A DNA stretch of 18,717 bases from an uncultured Acholeplasmataceae bacterium (lineage in GTDB: Bacteria > Bacillota_I > Bacilli_A > Acholeplasmatales > Acholeplasmataceae): NCBI GenBank assembly GCA_938041945.1, contig CALISC010000005.1, forward strand, positions 1 to 18,717, read 5' to 3'. The position numbers and the translations under genes were made by a program. How positions within the stretch are numbered: the first letter of the stretch is position 1; every line of letters starts with the position of its first letter. Below the pieces are notes generated by a model that did not search any database, was not told the origin of the DNA, and saw only the letters and a program-made list of their open reading frames with translations. Below, in pieces: positions 7,010-14,435 of the stretch.

Positions 7010-7040
7010 AAAAAAGGAACACTAAACGTGTTCCTTTTTT
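7010..7040. terminator. Bidirectional intrinsic terminator between rpmB and pepA
   Basis: A perfect 7-bp stem GGAACAC/GTGTTCC (7016-7022 with 7028-7034) encloses a 5-base loop. It is extended by an A run (7010-7015) facing a T run (7035-7040). Read on either strand, a GC-containing hairpin is followed by six or seven U residues, so it can end both rpmB (plus strand, 19 bases after the stop) and pepA (minus strand). Confidence 0.88.
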
Positions 7041-7044
7041 ATTT

Positions 7045-7078
7045 CCTTTAAAATGGCTTATTTTAGCCATTTTAAAGG
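7045..7078. repeat. Perfect 14-bp inverted repeat downstream of pepA
   Basis: CCTTTAAAATGGCT (7045-7058) is exactly complementary to AGCCATTTTAAAGG (7065-7078) around the 6-base loop TATTTT. It lies between the pepA stop and the bidirectional terminator. No T tract follows it on either strand, so it is not a standard terminator by itself. It could stabilise the 3' end of pepA mRNA or be a degenerate second terminator. Confidence 0.75.
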
Positions 7079-7096
7079 AGGTTAATTTGCTAAAAG

Positions 7097-8494
7097 TTAT
7101 TTTTTAAGTGAGTCTTTAACGAAGTTGTAAATTGTTCTAACACCAACTCCGCTTGCTCCGTCTGCGTAGTAAAGGTATGGTAGGTTGTAAGCAGTTCCGG
7201 CGATGTCGACGTGAACATATGGAACTTTTTCAGAAAAGTAAGTTAAGAAAATTCCGGCAGTAATTGAACCTGCGCCACCAGAGCAAACATTTTTAATTGT
7301 ACCAAATGTACCTTTAACTGCCTCTTCGTGTTTTTTAGAGATTGGAAATTGCCAAATTCTCTCACCAGCCGCTTCACCTGCTTCAATTACTTTTTGAGTT
7401 AGTTCAGGGTAATAAGAAACACAACCAGAAATATCGGTTCCAAGTGAAACGATGCAAGCACCTGTTAGAGTTGAAAACTCAACAATTGATTTAGATTTAA
7501 CTTCAGTGGCAGCCCAGTGAATTGAGTCGGCCATAGATACACGGCCTTCTGCGTCTGTGTTGTCAACTTGAATAGTAACTCCTTCTTTGTGAGTTTTAAA
7601 AACGTCTCCATTTTTATAAGCGTGACCGGATACAGCATTTTCGCAAAGTGACATTACGCCGCAGACATTTTGTTTAACTTTGTTTTTAGCCAGCGCTAAA
7701 ATTGCCGAAACCACCGCAGCTGATCCTGACATGTCAGTTTTCATTGTTAGCATATTAGTGTAAGGGATTTTTAAAGCGTATCCTCCACTGTCATAAGTTA
7801 TTCCTTTTCCAACAAAAGAAAGGAATTCATCGTCTGCCTTGTTTGGTTGATATTTAATAACCACAAATCTTGGGTCGTTGTCAGAACCACTACCAACGGC
7901 AAGTGCTGCAAACAGTTTGCGTTCTTGCATTTGTTTTTTGTCAAAAACAGTAACTTCAACGTCTTTAAAAGGTTTAAAAGTTTCTTTAATTAACTCAGCG
8001 TAGTTAGCAGGGTATAGGTCGTTTGCTGGTGTGTTAATTAAATCACGACAAAGAAAAATTGAGTCTGCTAAGTTTTTAAGTTCAGTCAGTGCTTCTTTTT
8101 CATCTGCAAACTCACCTAGTCCGATTTCTGGTAAAAACTGAGTTTTGTCGGCTCTATAGCGGTTGTATAGGTAAATTCCGTGGTAAAAACCTTCAACTAA
8201 GTAAATTGTGTCAAGAGTTTTTACGTGCCCAAAATCTAGATTAACGCTCTTAATTTTTCTGGCTTCTAGGAATTTAACTAATTTAAACCCGGCTAAGCGA
8301 AGTTCTTCGGGAGTTCTGTCGCCTAGTCCTAGATAAACTGTGCCTGTGTTTTCTAAACTAAGTAAATCCAGAATTTCACCGGCTTGTGCTTTAAAGCCGC
8401 GTTTTTCAGAAAGTTCTTTTAAAAGAACACACTTAGTGCTTGCTTTAACTAAAGCAACTTTAACTGCAGATTTTGTTTCTTTTACTAATTTCAT
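7097..8494 (-). CDS. pepA: M17-family leucyl aminopeptidase
   Basis: This 465-residue cytoplasmic metallo-aminopeptidase removes N-terminal residues from peptides and supports peptide turnover. The C-terminal catalytic half has all M17 landmarks: K230 and D235 in VGKGITYDSGG, K242 in LKIP, D254 in TDMSGSAAV, and D314, E316 and R318 in NTDAEGR. These supply the two-metal ligands and the catalytic Lys/Arg, with spacing like the Escherichia coli enzyme. The N-terminal domain (about 1-140) is poorly conserved, as is usual for the family. ATG 8494 has an AGGAGA site about 10 bases upstream. The gene follows the ribosomal operon after a hairpin and converges on rpmB. Members vary in specificity (leucyl or cysteinylglycine peptidase), so pepA is a family-level name. 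Confidence 0.92.
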   Translation of the reverse strand: MKLVKETKSAVKVALVKASTKCVLLKELSEKRGFKAQAGEILDLLSLENTGTVYLGLGDRTPEELRLAGFKLVKFLEARKIKSVNLDFGHVKTLDTIYLVEGFYHGIYLYNRYRADKTQFLPEIGLGEFADEKEALTELKNLADSIFLCRDLINTPANDLYPANYAELIKETFKPFKDVEVTVFDKKQMQERKLFAALAVGSGSDNDPRFVVIKYQPNKADDEFLSFVGKGITYDSGGYALKIPYTNMLTMKTDMSGSAAVVSAILALAKNKVKQNVCGVMSLCENAVSGHAYKNGDVFKTHKEGVTIQVDNTDAEGRVSMADSIHWAATEVKSKSIVEFSTLTGACIVSLGTDISGCVSYYPELTQKVIEAGEAAGERIWQFPISKKHEEAVKGTFGTIKNVCSGGAGSITAGIFLTYFSEKVPYVHVDIAGTAYNLPYLYYADGASGVGVRTIYNFVKDSLKK

Positions 8495-8524
8495 AAATAA
8501 ATTTCTCCTAAAATAAGTGCAAAA

Positions 8525-8562
8525 GAGAACAACACTTTTTTTAGAAAAAAAGCGTAGTTCTC
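8525..8562 (-). terminator. Hairpin terminator or attenuator after rplQ
   Basis: GAGAAC (8525-8530) pairs with GTTCTC (8557-8562). The stem continues, with two mismatches, into a C/G pair and a run of seven T against seven A. On the minus strand it lies 36 bases after the rplQ stop and is followed by TTTTGC. The short T tract suggests an incomplete terminator, letting part of the ribosomal transcription continue into pepA. Confidence 0.6.
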
Positions 8563-8598
8563 AATTGTTAGTGTGATTAAATTATTTTTATAAAGTAA

Positions 8599-8955
8599 TT
8601 ATACAAACTCAAGAATTGACATTGGGGCGTTGTCGCCTTTACGGCCAACTGTTTTAATGATTCTAGTGTATCCACCGTTTCTGTCTTTAAAACGTGGGGC
8701 TACAGTTTGAAATAGCTTAGATAAAACTGTTTCGCCTTTAGTGTCAGTCTCTACATCTCTAAGGTAAGTTCTGGCTAAACGACGGGCATTGATGTCGCCT
8801 TTTTTGCCAAGGGTAATTAGTTTTTCTACCATTTTTTGAGTTTCTTTGGCCTTAGAGTGAGTAGTAATAATTCTTTCTTTAACGATTAGTGCTGTCGCTA
8901 AGTCTCTAAGTACTGCTCTTAGGGCAGCTGAGTTTCTAGATAGTTTTGATCTCAT
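8599..8955 (-). CDS. rplQ: 50S ribosomal protein L17
   Basis: This 118-residue protein is the last member of the alpha operon; it sits near the peptide exit tunnel region of the large subunit. LSRNSAALRAVLRDLATALI at the N-terminus, the KAKETQKMVEKLITLGKKGD stretch and the C-terminal ILEFV are typical. The length matches bacterial L17. The start ATG 8955 is 2 bases after the rpoA stop. Its strong GAGGAGGG ribosome binding site is made from the codons for the last Glu-Glu-Gly of rpoA, implying translational coupling. The hairpin at 8525-8562 follows. Confidence 0.97.
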   Translation of the reverse strand: MRSKLSRNSAALRAVLRDLATALIVKERIITTHSKAKETQKMVEKLITLGKKGDINARRLARTYLRDVETDTKGETVLSKLFQTVAPRFKDRNGGYTRIIKTVGRKGDNAPMSILEFV

Positions 8956-8957
8956 TA

Positions 8958-9968
8958 TTATAGTCCCTCCTCAATATCGTCAAAAATTTCTTTAATTAAA
9001 GCATCGTCATCATCAACTGTTTTTTTAGTAATTGTGCTGTCTTTAAACTCAGCCAATTTGTTTTGCAGTTCGATAAATGAGTTTTGACCAAGGTTGCGGA
9101 TGCTTTTAATTTCTTGGTCAGTCATGTCAAGTAGTTGATCAATTGTTTTGATGCCTTCGCGAGAAAGTGCATTGTATAGACGAACAGATAAGTCTAGTCT
9201 GTCAATTGTTAAGTTTTTATCAACTGCTTGTGCAGTAGTTTCTGCCTCTTCTGCGATGTAGTCTTGGAATTGTTCAGCGTTTTCAGAAATTTGTCGAACT
9301 GCACCAAATAATTCACTTAGCATAGAAGCGGCTTCAGAAATTGCGTCTTTAGCGTCAATTGCGCCGTTTGTTTCAACTTCTAAGATTAACTCGTCATACC
9401 CACCTTGCAGTTTTTCAACGTTAAAGTTAACGCGTTTAACTGGGGTAAAAATTGAGTCAAGTGCGATTTGTCCAATGTGGTCAAGATAAGCTTTGTTGTC
9501 GTTTTGAGTAACGTAACCGGCACCTGTTGCTAAAGTTGCGGTAAGTGAGATGCTGGTGCCTTTATTTAAATGACAAATTACGTGCTCAGGGTTAACAACT
9601 TCAACTCCTGCTGGCAACACTAAGTCGCCAAGTGTGATGATTTCTTTGTCAACTTCGTCTAAAGAAACTTCTGCGCGGAAACCAGGTTCAACTGAATCTA
9701 GTTTAAAAATTGCGTCTTTTAAGTTCAAAACTATTTCTACAACGCCTTCTTTAACGCCAGGAATTGTTGAAAATTCATGTGGAACGCCTTTAATTTCTAC
9801 GTTAATTAAGGCTGCTCCCGGAATTGAGGCAAGCAGTACTCGGCGAAGAGCATTGCCGATTGTGATACCGTAACCACGGTCAAGAGGTTTAATTGAAAAT
9901 TTTGCAGTAGTTTTATCTGCAGAAATTACGGAAATTGCGTTTGGTCTTTCAAATTTTAAATTACGCAT
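8958..9968 (-). CDS. rpoA: DNA-directed RNA polymerase subunit alpha
   Basis: This 336-residue alpha subunit nucleates RNA polymerase assembly and contacts promoter UP elements. The N-terminal dimerisation domain shows FSIKPLDRGYGITIGNALRR and LLASIPGAALINVEIKGV. After a linker at about 235-250, the C-terminal domain has LDLSVRLYNALSREGIKTI and IRNLGQNSFIELQNKL, including the Arg of LSVR that corresponds to the DNA-contacting residue. It has a longer acidic tail after the CTD (DDDDALIKEIFDDIEEGL) than many homologues. It starts at ATG 9968, 8 bases after the rpsK stop, with an AGGAGG site overlapping that stop. Its own tail encodes the rplQ ribosome binding site. Confidence 0.98.
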   Translation of the reverse strand: MRNLKFERPNAISVISADKTTAKFSIKPLDRGYGITIGNALRRVLLASIPGAALINVEIKGVPHEFSTIPGVKEGVVEIVLNLKDAIFKLDSVEPGFRAEVSLDEVDKEIITLGDLVLPAGVEVVNPEHVICHLNKGTSISLTATLATGAGYVTQNDNKAYLDHIGQIALDSIFTPVKRVNFNVEKLQGGYDELILEVETNGAIDAKDAISEAASMLSELFGAVRQISENAEQFQDYIAEEAETTAQAVDKNLTIDRLDLSVRLYNALSREGIKTIDQLLDMTDQEIKSIRNLGQNSFIELQNKLAEFKDSTITKKTVDDDDALIKEIFDDIEEGL

Positions 9969-9976
9969 ACTTCCTC

Positions 9977-10363
9977 CTAGCCGCGTGGACGCTTAGGTGG
10001 GCGGCAACCATTGTGTGGAACTGGTGTGTTGTCTTCAATTGAAACAATTTCAAGTCCTGCAACTTGCAGTGAACGAATTGCGGATTCTCTACCTGGTCCA
10101 GGTCCTTTAACAGAAACTTCTACCTTAATCATGCCATTTTCCATTGCTGCTTTTGCAGCGGCTTCTGCGGTAATTTGAGCTGCGAATGCTGTTGATTTAC
10201 GAGTACCTTTAAAGCCTTGTGCACCGGCTGAAGACCAAGCGATGGCGTTGCCATCAAGGTCAGTGATTGTAACAATTGTGTTGTTAAAAGTTGTGTGAAT
10301 GTATGCTTTGCCAAGAGGTATGTTTTTACGTGCTTTGCGACGTGTGCTTACTTTTTTAGCCAT
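9977..10363 (-). CDS. rpsK: 30S ribosomal protein S11
   Basis: This 128-residue platform protein of the small subunit binds 16S rRNA near the decoding-site helices together with S18 and S21. AYIHTTFNNTIVTITDLDGN and SSAGAQGFKGTRKSTAFAAQ are hallmark S11 sequences, as are KGPGPGRESAIRSL and the C-terminal PVPHNGCRPPKRPRG. A slightly longer basic N-terminus (KKVSTRRKARKN) is normal. ATG 10363 is preceded by GGGAGG, and the stop TAG overlaps the rpoA ribosome binding site. Confidence 0.98.
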   Translation of the reverse strand: MAKKVSTRRKARKNIPLGKAYIHTTFNNTIVTITDLDGNAIAWSSAGAQGFKGTRKSTAFAAQITAEAAAKAAMENGMIKVEVSVKGPGPGRESAIRSLQVAGLEIVSIEDNTPVPHNGCRPPKRPRG

Positions 10364-10376
10364 TGTTCATTCCTCC

Positions 10377-10742
10377 CTATTTCTTTTTATTGGCAATCGC
10401 TTTTGCTTTGCCTTTGCGAGTGCGGGCGTTGTTTCTAGTATTTTGTCCACGCACTGGTAGTTGTTTACGGTGGCGAATACCGCGATATGAACCGATTTCC
10501 ATTAAACGTTTAATGTTTAGGTTAACATCACGACGAAGGTCACCTTCAACTGTGTATTTTGCTACTTCTTTGCGGATTTTTGACAAATCGTCGTCGTTTA
10601 AATCTTTAACACGCACGTCTTCAGAGATTCCGGCGTCTTTTAGAATTTTTTGAGCAAGTTTAACACCAATACCATAAATGTAGGTAAGTGAAATTACTAC
10701 TCTTTTGTTTGAAGGGATATCTACCCCAGCGATTCTGGCCAT
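10377..10742 (-). CDS. rpsM: 30S ribosomal protein S13
   Basis: This 121-residue protein of the 30S head bridges to the large subunit and contacts the P-site tRNA through its basic tail. It begins MARIAGVDIPSNKRVVISLT and has YGIG with the helix-two-turn-helix region. The conserved RGIRHRKQLPVRGQNTRNNA is followed by an arginine/lysine-rich end (RTRKGKAKAIANKKK). A TAGGAG site that includes the rpmJ stop codon lies about 9 bases before ATG 10742. Confidence 0.98.
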   Translation of the reverse strand: MARIAGVDIPSNKRVVISLTYIYGIGVKLAQKILKDAGISEDVRVKDLNDDDLSKIRKEVAKYTVEGDLRRDVNLNIKRLMEIGSYRGIRHRKQLPVRGQNTRNNARTRKGKAKAIANKKK

Positions 10743-10753
10743 ATATTAATCTC

Positions 10754-10867
10754 CTATCCTTGTCTTTGTTTATGGCGTGGGTTTTCGCAAATTACACGCA
10801 CATAACCTTTTCTTTTAATAACTTTGCAGCTATCGCACATTGGCTTAACTGATGATCTGACTTTCAT
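10754..10867 (-). CDS. rpmJ: 50S ribosomal protein L36 (zinc-binding form)
   Basis: This is a 37-residue protein found by translating the gap between infA and rpsM: MKVRSSVKPMCDSCKVIKRK followed by GYVRVICENPRHKQRQG. The zinc-ribbon ligands C11, C14, C27 and H32 are all present, so this is the zinc-dependent (C+) type. The start ATG 10867 follows GGAGG, which directly abuts the infA TAA stop. It ends at TAG, 11 bases before rpsM. Position between infA and rpsM is classical for Bacillota. Confidence 0.97.
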   Translation of the reverse strand: MKVRSSVKPMCDSCKVIKRKGYVRVICENPRHKQRQG

Positions 10868-10876
10868 AAGTCCTCC

Positions 10877-11092
10877 TTATTTTTTGCGATAAATAATGCG
10901 GCCTTGAGTTAAATCATATGGTGATAATTCTAAAGTTACTTTATCGCCAGGTAAAATGCGTATGTTATTCATGCGGATTTTACCAGATACTCGGGCCTTA
11001 ATCTCGTGTCCACTTTCTAGTCTGCATAGAAACACAGCACTAGGTAGTACTTCAACAATTACAGCATCAATTTCTATTTGTTCTTTTCGCAT
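10877..11092 (-). CDS. infA: Translation initiation factor IF-1
   Basis: This is a 71-residue OB-fold protein that occupies the 30S A site during initiation. EVLPSAVFLCRLESGHEIKA, SGKIRMNNIRILPGDKV, LSPYDLTQGRIIYRK and the full length match bacterial IF-1. The N-terminus MRKEQIEIDAVIVEV replaces the more usual MAKED..E..G pattern but keeps length and register. It lies between map and rpmJ as in Bacillus. The gap from map is 17 bases with a modest AAGGTA ribosome binding site. Confidence 0.97.
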   Translation of the reverse strand: MRKEQIEIDAVIVEVLPSAVFLCRLESGHEIKARVSGKIRMNNIRILPGDKVTLELSPYDLTQGRIIYRKK

Positions 11093-11109
11093 AGTTTAGT
11101 ACCTTTTAT

Positions 11110-11862
11110 TTAAATTTTGGGAGTGAGTATTTCATATCCGTCTTTAGTGACGTAGACCGTATACTCAAAGTGGGCAGCGGGTTTGTGGTCTTTGGTGACA
11201 GTTGTCCAACCGTCTTTTTGAATTTTTACTTTGTGTGAACCAAGATTTACCATCGGTTCAACGCAAATGGTCATACCTTCTTTAATTTCGGTGTGCTTCA
11301 TGTGTTGGTTGAAGTGAAAAATGTATGGGTCTTCGTGGAGTTTTTCGCCAATTCCGTGGCCACAAAACTCACGAACTATACCATATTTAAACGGTTTTAA
11401 GTAGTTTTCAATGGCTTTGCCGATATCTGTAATAAAGTTACCAGGTTTTACCTCAGAAAGTCCTTGGATTAACGCTTCTTTAGTTCTTTCAACTAAGTCT
11501 TTTACTTCTGGTGTGACTTCGCCAATTTCGTAAGTCCACGCAGAGTCAGCGTGCCAACCATCTTTTAGAACTCCTAAGTCTAGCGAAATAATGTCGCCTG
11601 ATTTTAAAACCACGTCTTTAGAAGGAATGCCGTGGACTACGCAGTCATTGACACTCGCACAAATTGAGTGCTTGTAGCCTTCGTAGTTCAAAAAAGAAGA
11701 AACAACACCTTGTTTAGCAAGAAAATCATAAGCAATCTCGTCTAATTTTAAGGTGGAAACACCTGGTTTAAGATGTTGTTCAAGTTCTTTTCTTAGTTCT
11801 GAAAGAATCCTACCGGATTCTTTCATTTTACTAAGTTGTTCAGGGGTTTTAATAGTAATCAT
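11110..11862 (-). CDS. map: Methionine aminopeptidase, type I
   Basis: This 250-residue cytosolic enzyme removes the initiator Met from nascent proteins after deformylation. All five metal ligands of the pita-bread fold are visible: D95 (LDLG), D106 (HADSA), H169 (GHGIG), E202 (VEPM) and E233 (FEYT). The substrate-contact His residues H78 and H176 are also present. Length is the short type Ia form, with no N-terminal zinc extension. It starts 2 bases after the adk stop, typical of the secY-adk-map-infA cluster. Confidence 0.98.
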   Translation of the reverse strand: MITIKTPEQLSKMKESGRILSELRKELEQHLKPGVSTLKLDEIAYDFLAKQGVVSSFLNYEGYKHSICASVNDCVVHGIPSKDVVLKSGDIISLDLGVLKDGWHADSAWTYEIGEVTPEVKDLVERTKEALIQGLSEVKPGNFITDIGKAIENYLKPFKYGIVREFCGHGIGEKLHEDPYIFHFNQHMKHTEIKEGMTICVEPMVNLGSHKVKIQKDGWTTVTKDHKPAAHFEYTVYVTKDGYEILTPKI

Positions 11863-11864
11863 AA

Positions 11865-12509
11865 CTATTTACCTAAAACCTCAATAATTTGGGCTTTAGT
11901 GTGTTTAATGGAAACATTGCCGTCAACTGTGCAAAACAGACCTTTATCTTCGTAAAACTGCTCAATTGGCTTGGAGTTTTCGTGGTAAAGCGCAAGTCTT
12001 GCGCGAATTGTGGCTTCTTGGTCATCTGCTCGCTGCACAATATCAGCGTTGCATTTGTCGCATTTGCCTTCAACTTGCGGTGGCATGTTTGGAATGTGGT
12101 AAGTCTCGCTACATTTTGGACAAACTCGGCGACCAGCTAAGCGCTGAACTATTAGTTCATCTGCTGCATCTATATTTACAACCTTTGTGATTGAAAATCC
12201 AAGTTTAGCCAAAATTCTGTCAAGTTCAACGGCTTGAGCAAGATTGCGAGGGTATCCATCTAAGATAAACCCACCCTTGGCATCTGGTTGACTTAAGCGG
12301 TCTAAGACTAGTTCGTCGGTCAAAGAATCTGGAACTAGTTCTCCAGCTGCCAAAATAGCTTTCACTTTCTTGCCTAGCACTGTTTCGTTTTTAATGTTTT
12401 CGCGAAACATATCCCCAGTAGAAATGTGAGGGATTGAGTAGTGAGTTTTTAAAACTTTGGCCTGTGAGCCTTTACCTCCACCAGGAGGTCCCATTAAAAT
12501 AATTATCAT
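11865..12509 (-). CDS. adk: Adenylate kinase, long zinc-LID form
   Basis: This 214-residue nucleoside monophosphate kinase interconverts ATP+AMP and 2 ADP. The P-loop reads GPPGGGKGS (7-15), a slight variant of the usual GxPGxGKGT with Ser at the last position. STGDMFR (30-36) and DGYPRN (84-89) line the AMP site. The LID (about 126-164) carries four Cys (C130, C133, C150, C153), a structural zinc site typical of Gram-positive long-form enzymes. Downstream Arg residues (R160, R169, R171) are conserved. The start ATG overlaps the secY stop by one base (TAATG). Confidence 0.98.
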   Translation of the reverse strand: MIIILMGPPGGGKGSQAKVLKTHYSIPHISTGDMFRENIKNETVLGKKVKAILAAGELVPDSLTDELVLDRLSQPDAKGGFILDGYPRNLAQAVELDRILAKLGFSITKVVNIDAADELIVQRLAGRRVCPKCSETYHIPNMPPQVEGKCDKCNADIVQRADDQEATIRARLALYHENSKPIEQFYEDKGLFCTVDGNVSIKHTKAQIIEVLGK

Positions 12510-13807
12510 TAACCAAAAATCCCCCTATATTGATTGCTTTCAGCGTCTGTTTCAATTTGTTTAGTAGTCTCTATTGCCACACCTACGACGATTAGTAGTG
12601 AAGTTCCACCAAGAGTAATGGCTGAAGCCTCAGCGCCTTGTAGACCAAAAATCACAGCGGTTAAAATTGGTAGTGAAGAAATAATTACTAAGTAAATTGT
12701 GCCGATAACGTTGACTTTAAATAAAGTCTTGGCAATAAAGTCTTTAGTGTCTTCGCCTGGACGAATTCCTGGAATATAGGCGTTTGATTTAGATAAGTTG
12801 TCAGAAATTTTTTCAGGGTCAAACTGCATAAAGGTGTAGAAAAACGAAAAAGCAATAATTAGCAGAATATAGATAATGTAGCCAATTGGTCTTTGGAAGT
12901 TAAAGATTTCGTTAACCCAAAAACCGCCACCAGATGAATAATTTTGAGTAATAAACCCGGTAATTGTTTGCGGGATACCCAACAGAGTTGATGCAAAAAT
13001 TACGGGCATCACGTTTCCAGTGTTAACTTTAATTGGGATATTTGAGTCTGATTGCGCTTGGCGGTTGGCGTGTTGAATTGGTATTTTACGGCTAGAGGTT
13101 TCAACGAATATTACCCCTAGAATAATAGCTATATAAAGCAGAGTAATTACCACGAAGTTAACGTAGTGTGTCCATTTAGTTGCTTCTGTGATGTATTTTT
13201 TAGTCATCATGCTAAACATTGAAGGAATTGAAATAATAATACCTGCAGTAATTAGCATTGAAGAACCATTGCCGATACCTTTTTGGGTAATCATGTCGGC
13301 AAACCAAATACAAATCGCAGTACCAGCAGCTATAGTCAGACCTATATAGATCATTGCCATGCCGATGTTGCCAGAAAATCCAACAAAGAACTGAGTTCCG
13401 CGGCCGGCTGAGAAAGAAAGGACAAGCGAAATACCTTGGACAAAAGCAATCGCGATTGCCAGCACTCGGTTAATTTTATTAATTTTGTAGCGGCCTTCTT
13501 CACCTTGTTCTTGCCATTCTTTAAAGGTAGGCACTACCATTGGCAAAAGTTGAGTGACGATAGACGCCGTAATATAGGGAGAAATTCCCATAGCCAGGAA
13601 AGAAAAGCGTTCTAGCGACCTTCCTGAGAAGTTATTTAAAATCGCAAAGAATCCAAGTCCATTTTCAAATAGGTTGCGAATTGCATCTACATTAACCAAA
13701 GGCATTGGGATGAAAGACATCACCCTTAGCGCTAAAAGTAGAGCAAGTGTAAAGATAAATCTTTGCAGAATTTGTTTATTGGATAAAATTCTTTTGACTC
13801 TATTCAT
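12509..13807 (-). CDS. secY: Protein translocase subunit SecY
   Basis: This 432-residue channel subunit of the SecYEG translocon is strongly hydrophobic, with about ten membrane segments. Family markers include RFIFTLALLLALRVMSFIPMP at segment 1, the plug-region FSGRSLERFSFLAMGISPYI, and GIGNGSSMLI after the cytosolic loop ADMITQK. The loop SSRKIPIQHANRQAQ is also seen, as is the C-terminal cytosolic segment SKSNAYIPGIRPGEDT that contacts SecA and the ribosome. It starts 2 bases after rplO. Its last base overlaps the adk start, so secY and adk are probably translationally coupled. Confidence 0.98.
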   Translation of the reverse strand: MNRVKRILSNKQILQRFIFTLALLLALRVMSFIPMPLVNVDAIRNLFENGLGFFAILNNFSGRSLERFSFLAMGISPYITASIVTQLLPMVVPTFKEWQEQGEEGRYKINKINRVLAIAIAFVQGISLVLSFSAGRGTQFFVGFSGNIGMAMIYIGLTIAAGTAICIWFADMITQKGIGNGSSMLITAGIIISIPSMFSMMTKKYITEATKWTHYVNFVVITLLYIAIILGVIFVETSSRKIPIQHANRQAQSDSNIPIKVNTGNVMPVIFASTLLGIPQTITGFITQNYSSGGGFWVNEIFNFQRPIGYIIYILLIIAFSFFYTFMQFDPEKISDNLSKSNAYIPGIRPGEDTKDFIAKTLFKVNVIGTIYLVIISSLPILTAVIFGLQGAEASAITLGGTSLLIVVGVAIETTKQIETDAESNQYRGIFG

Positions 13808-13809
13808 TG

Positions 13810-14241
13810 TTAAATTGCCTCAAATGTGCCGCCAAGTTCTTGGAGTTTAGTTAAGGCAGATTTAGAGATTTGGTGAACTTTTAAAGTAAGTTTTTTGCTA
13901 AGTTCTCCGTTTAGTACTTTAACTGCTTTAAAAGGTTTAGAAATTAAACCTTTTTCTAAAAGTAGATCAACAGTAACCACTGTGTCTGCTTCAAAGCAAT
14001 TTAAAGCTTCTAGTGAAACGATTGCGTTTTTAGTTTGGTTAAGTGAGTGAAAACCACGTTTCGGCAAACGTTGGAATAGTGGAAGCTGTCCACCTTCAAA
14101 CCCTGGGCGAGTTCCGCCACCTGAACGTGCGTTTTGACCTTTGTGGCCTTTACCGGCAGTTTTACCAGTACCTGAGCCAATTCCACGGCCTAGTCGTTTC
14201 TTATTTGGACGTGGGCGTAAGTTTTTAAGTTCGTTAAGCAT
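13810..14241 (-). CDS. rplO: 50S ribosomal protein L15
   Basis: This 143-residue large-subunit assembly protein has the glycine-rich RNA-binding region RGIGSGTGKTAGKGHKGQ, the GTRPGFEGGQLPLFQRLPKR motif and a globular C-terminal half (VTVDLLLEKGLI, LTLKVHQISKSA). I start it at ATG 14241 (MLNELKNLRP) because AAGGAGG at 14250-14256 is about 9 bases upstream. The in-frame TTG at 14247 is only about 3 bases from that site. secY follows after 2 bases. Confidence 0.97.
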   Translation of the reverse strand: MLNELKNLRPRPNKKRLGRGIGSGTGKTAGKGHKGQNARSGGGTRPGFEGGQLPLFQRLPKRGFHSLNQTKNAIVSLEALNCFEADTVVTVDLLLEKGLISKPFKAVKVLNGELSKKLTLKVHQISKSALTKLQELGGTFEAI

Positions 14242-14255
14242 AAACAAAGGCCTCC

Positions 14256-14435
14256 TTATTTCGCTTCCTTGACTTCAACCAAGTGAGCAATCGTTTTAAT
14301 TTTACCTTGGTTAACAGGAGTGTCTTGTAAAACTGCTTCGTCGTTGATGCGTTTTAGACCTAAAGTTTCGGCAGTTTTAACTTGACGTGGTAAACGTCCG
14401 ATTAAAGAACGTTTTAAAACAACTTTTAGTTTCAT
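14256..14435 (-). CDS. rpmD: 50S ribosomal protein L30
   Basis: A 59-residue protein was recovered by translation of the gap between rpsE and rplO. It begins MKLKVVLKRSLIGRLPRQVK and continues with TAETLGLKRINDEAVLQDTP, matching the L30 pattern of KRS.IGR....TA..LGL.R. It ends VEVKEAK. The start ATG overlaps the rpsE TGA stop as ATGA (14435-14432). The preceding GGAGGTG in the rpsE end (codons for Val-Glu-Val) is the likely ribosome binding site. The end of rpmD overlaps the AAGGAGG site of rplO. Confidence 0.96.
   Translation of the reverse strand: MKLKVVLKRSLIGRLPRQVKTAETLGLKRINDEAVLQDTPVNQGKIKTIAHLVEVKEAK

Noticed and set aside
7075..7107. Plus-strand AAAGGAGG followed by a TTG mini-frame
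   Set aside because: The frame is only about six codons long and the purine run is explained by the 7045-7078 inverted repeat.
8595..8606. TATAAT read on the minus strand across the rplQ stop codon
   Set aside because: No -35 element is found at 16-18 bases. The match arises from the Val-stop codons plus an A/T-rich flank, so it is not called a promoter.
10129..10314. Minus-strand 61-codon frame inside rpsK
   Set aside because: An alternative frame of a perfectly conserved S11 gene.
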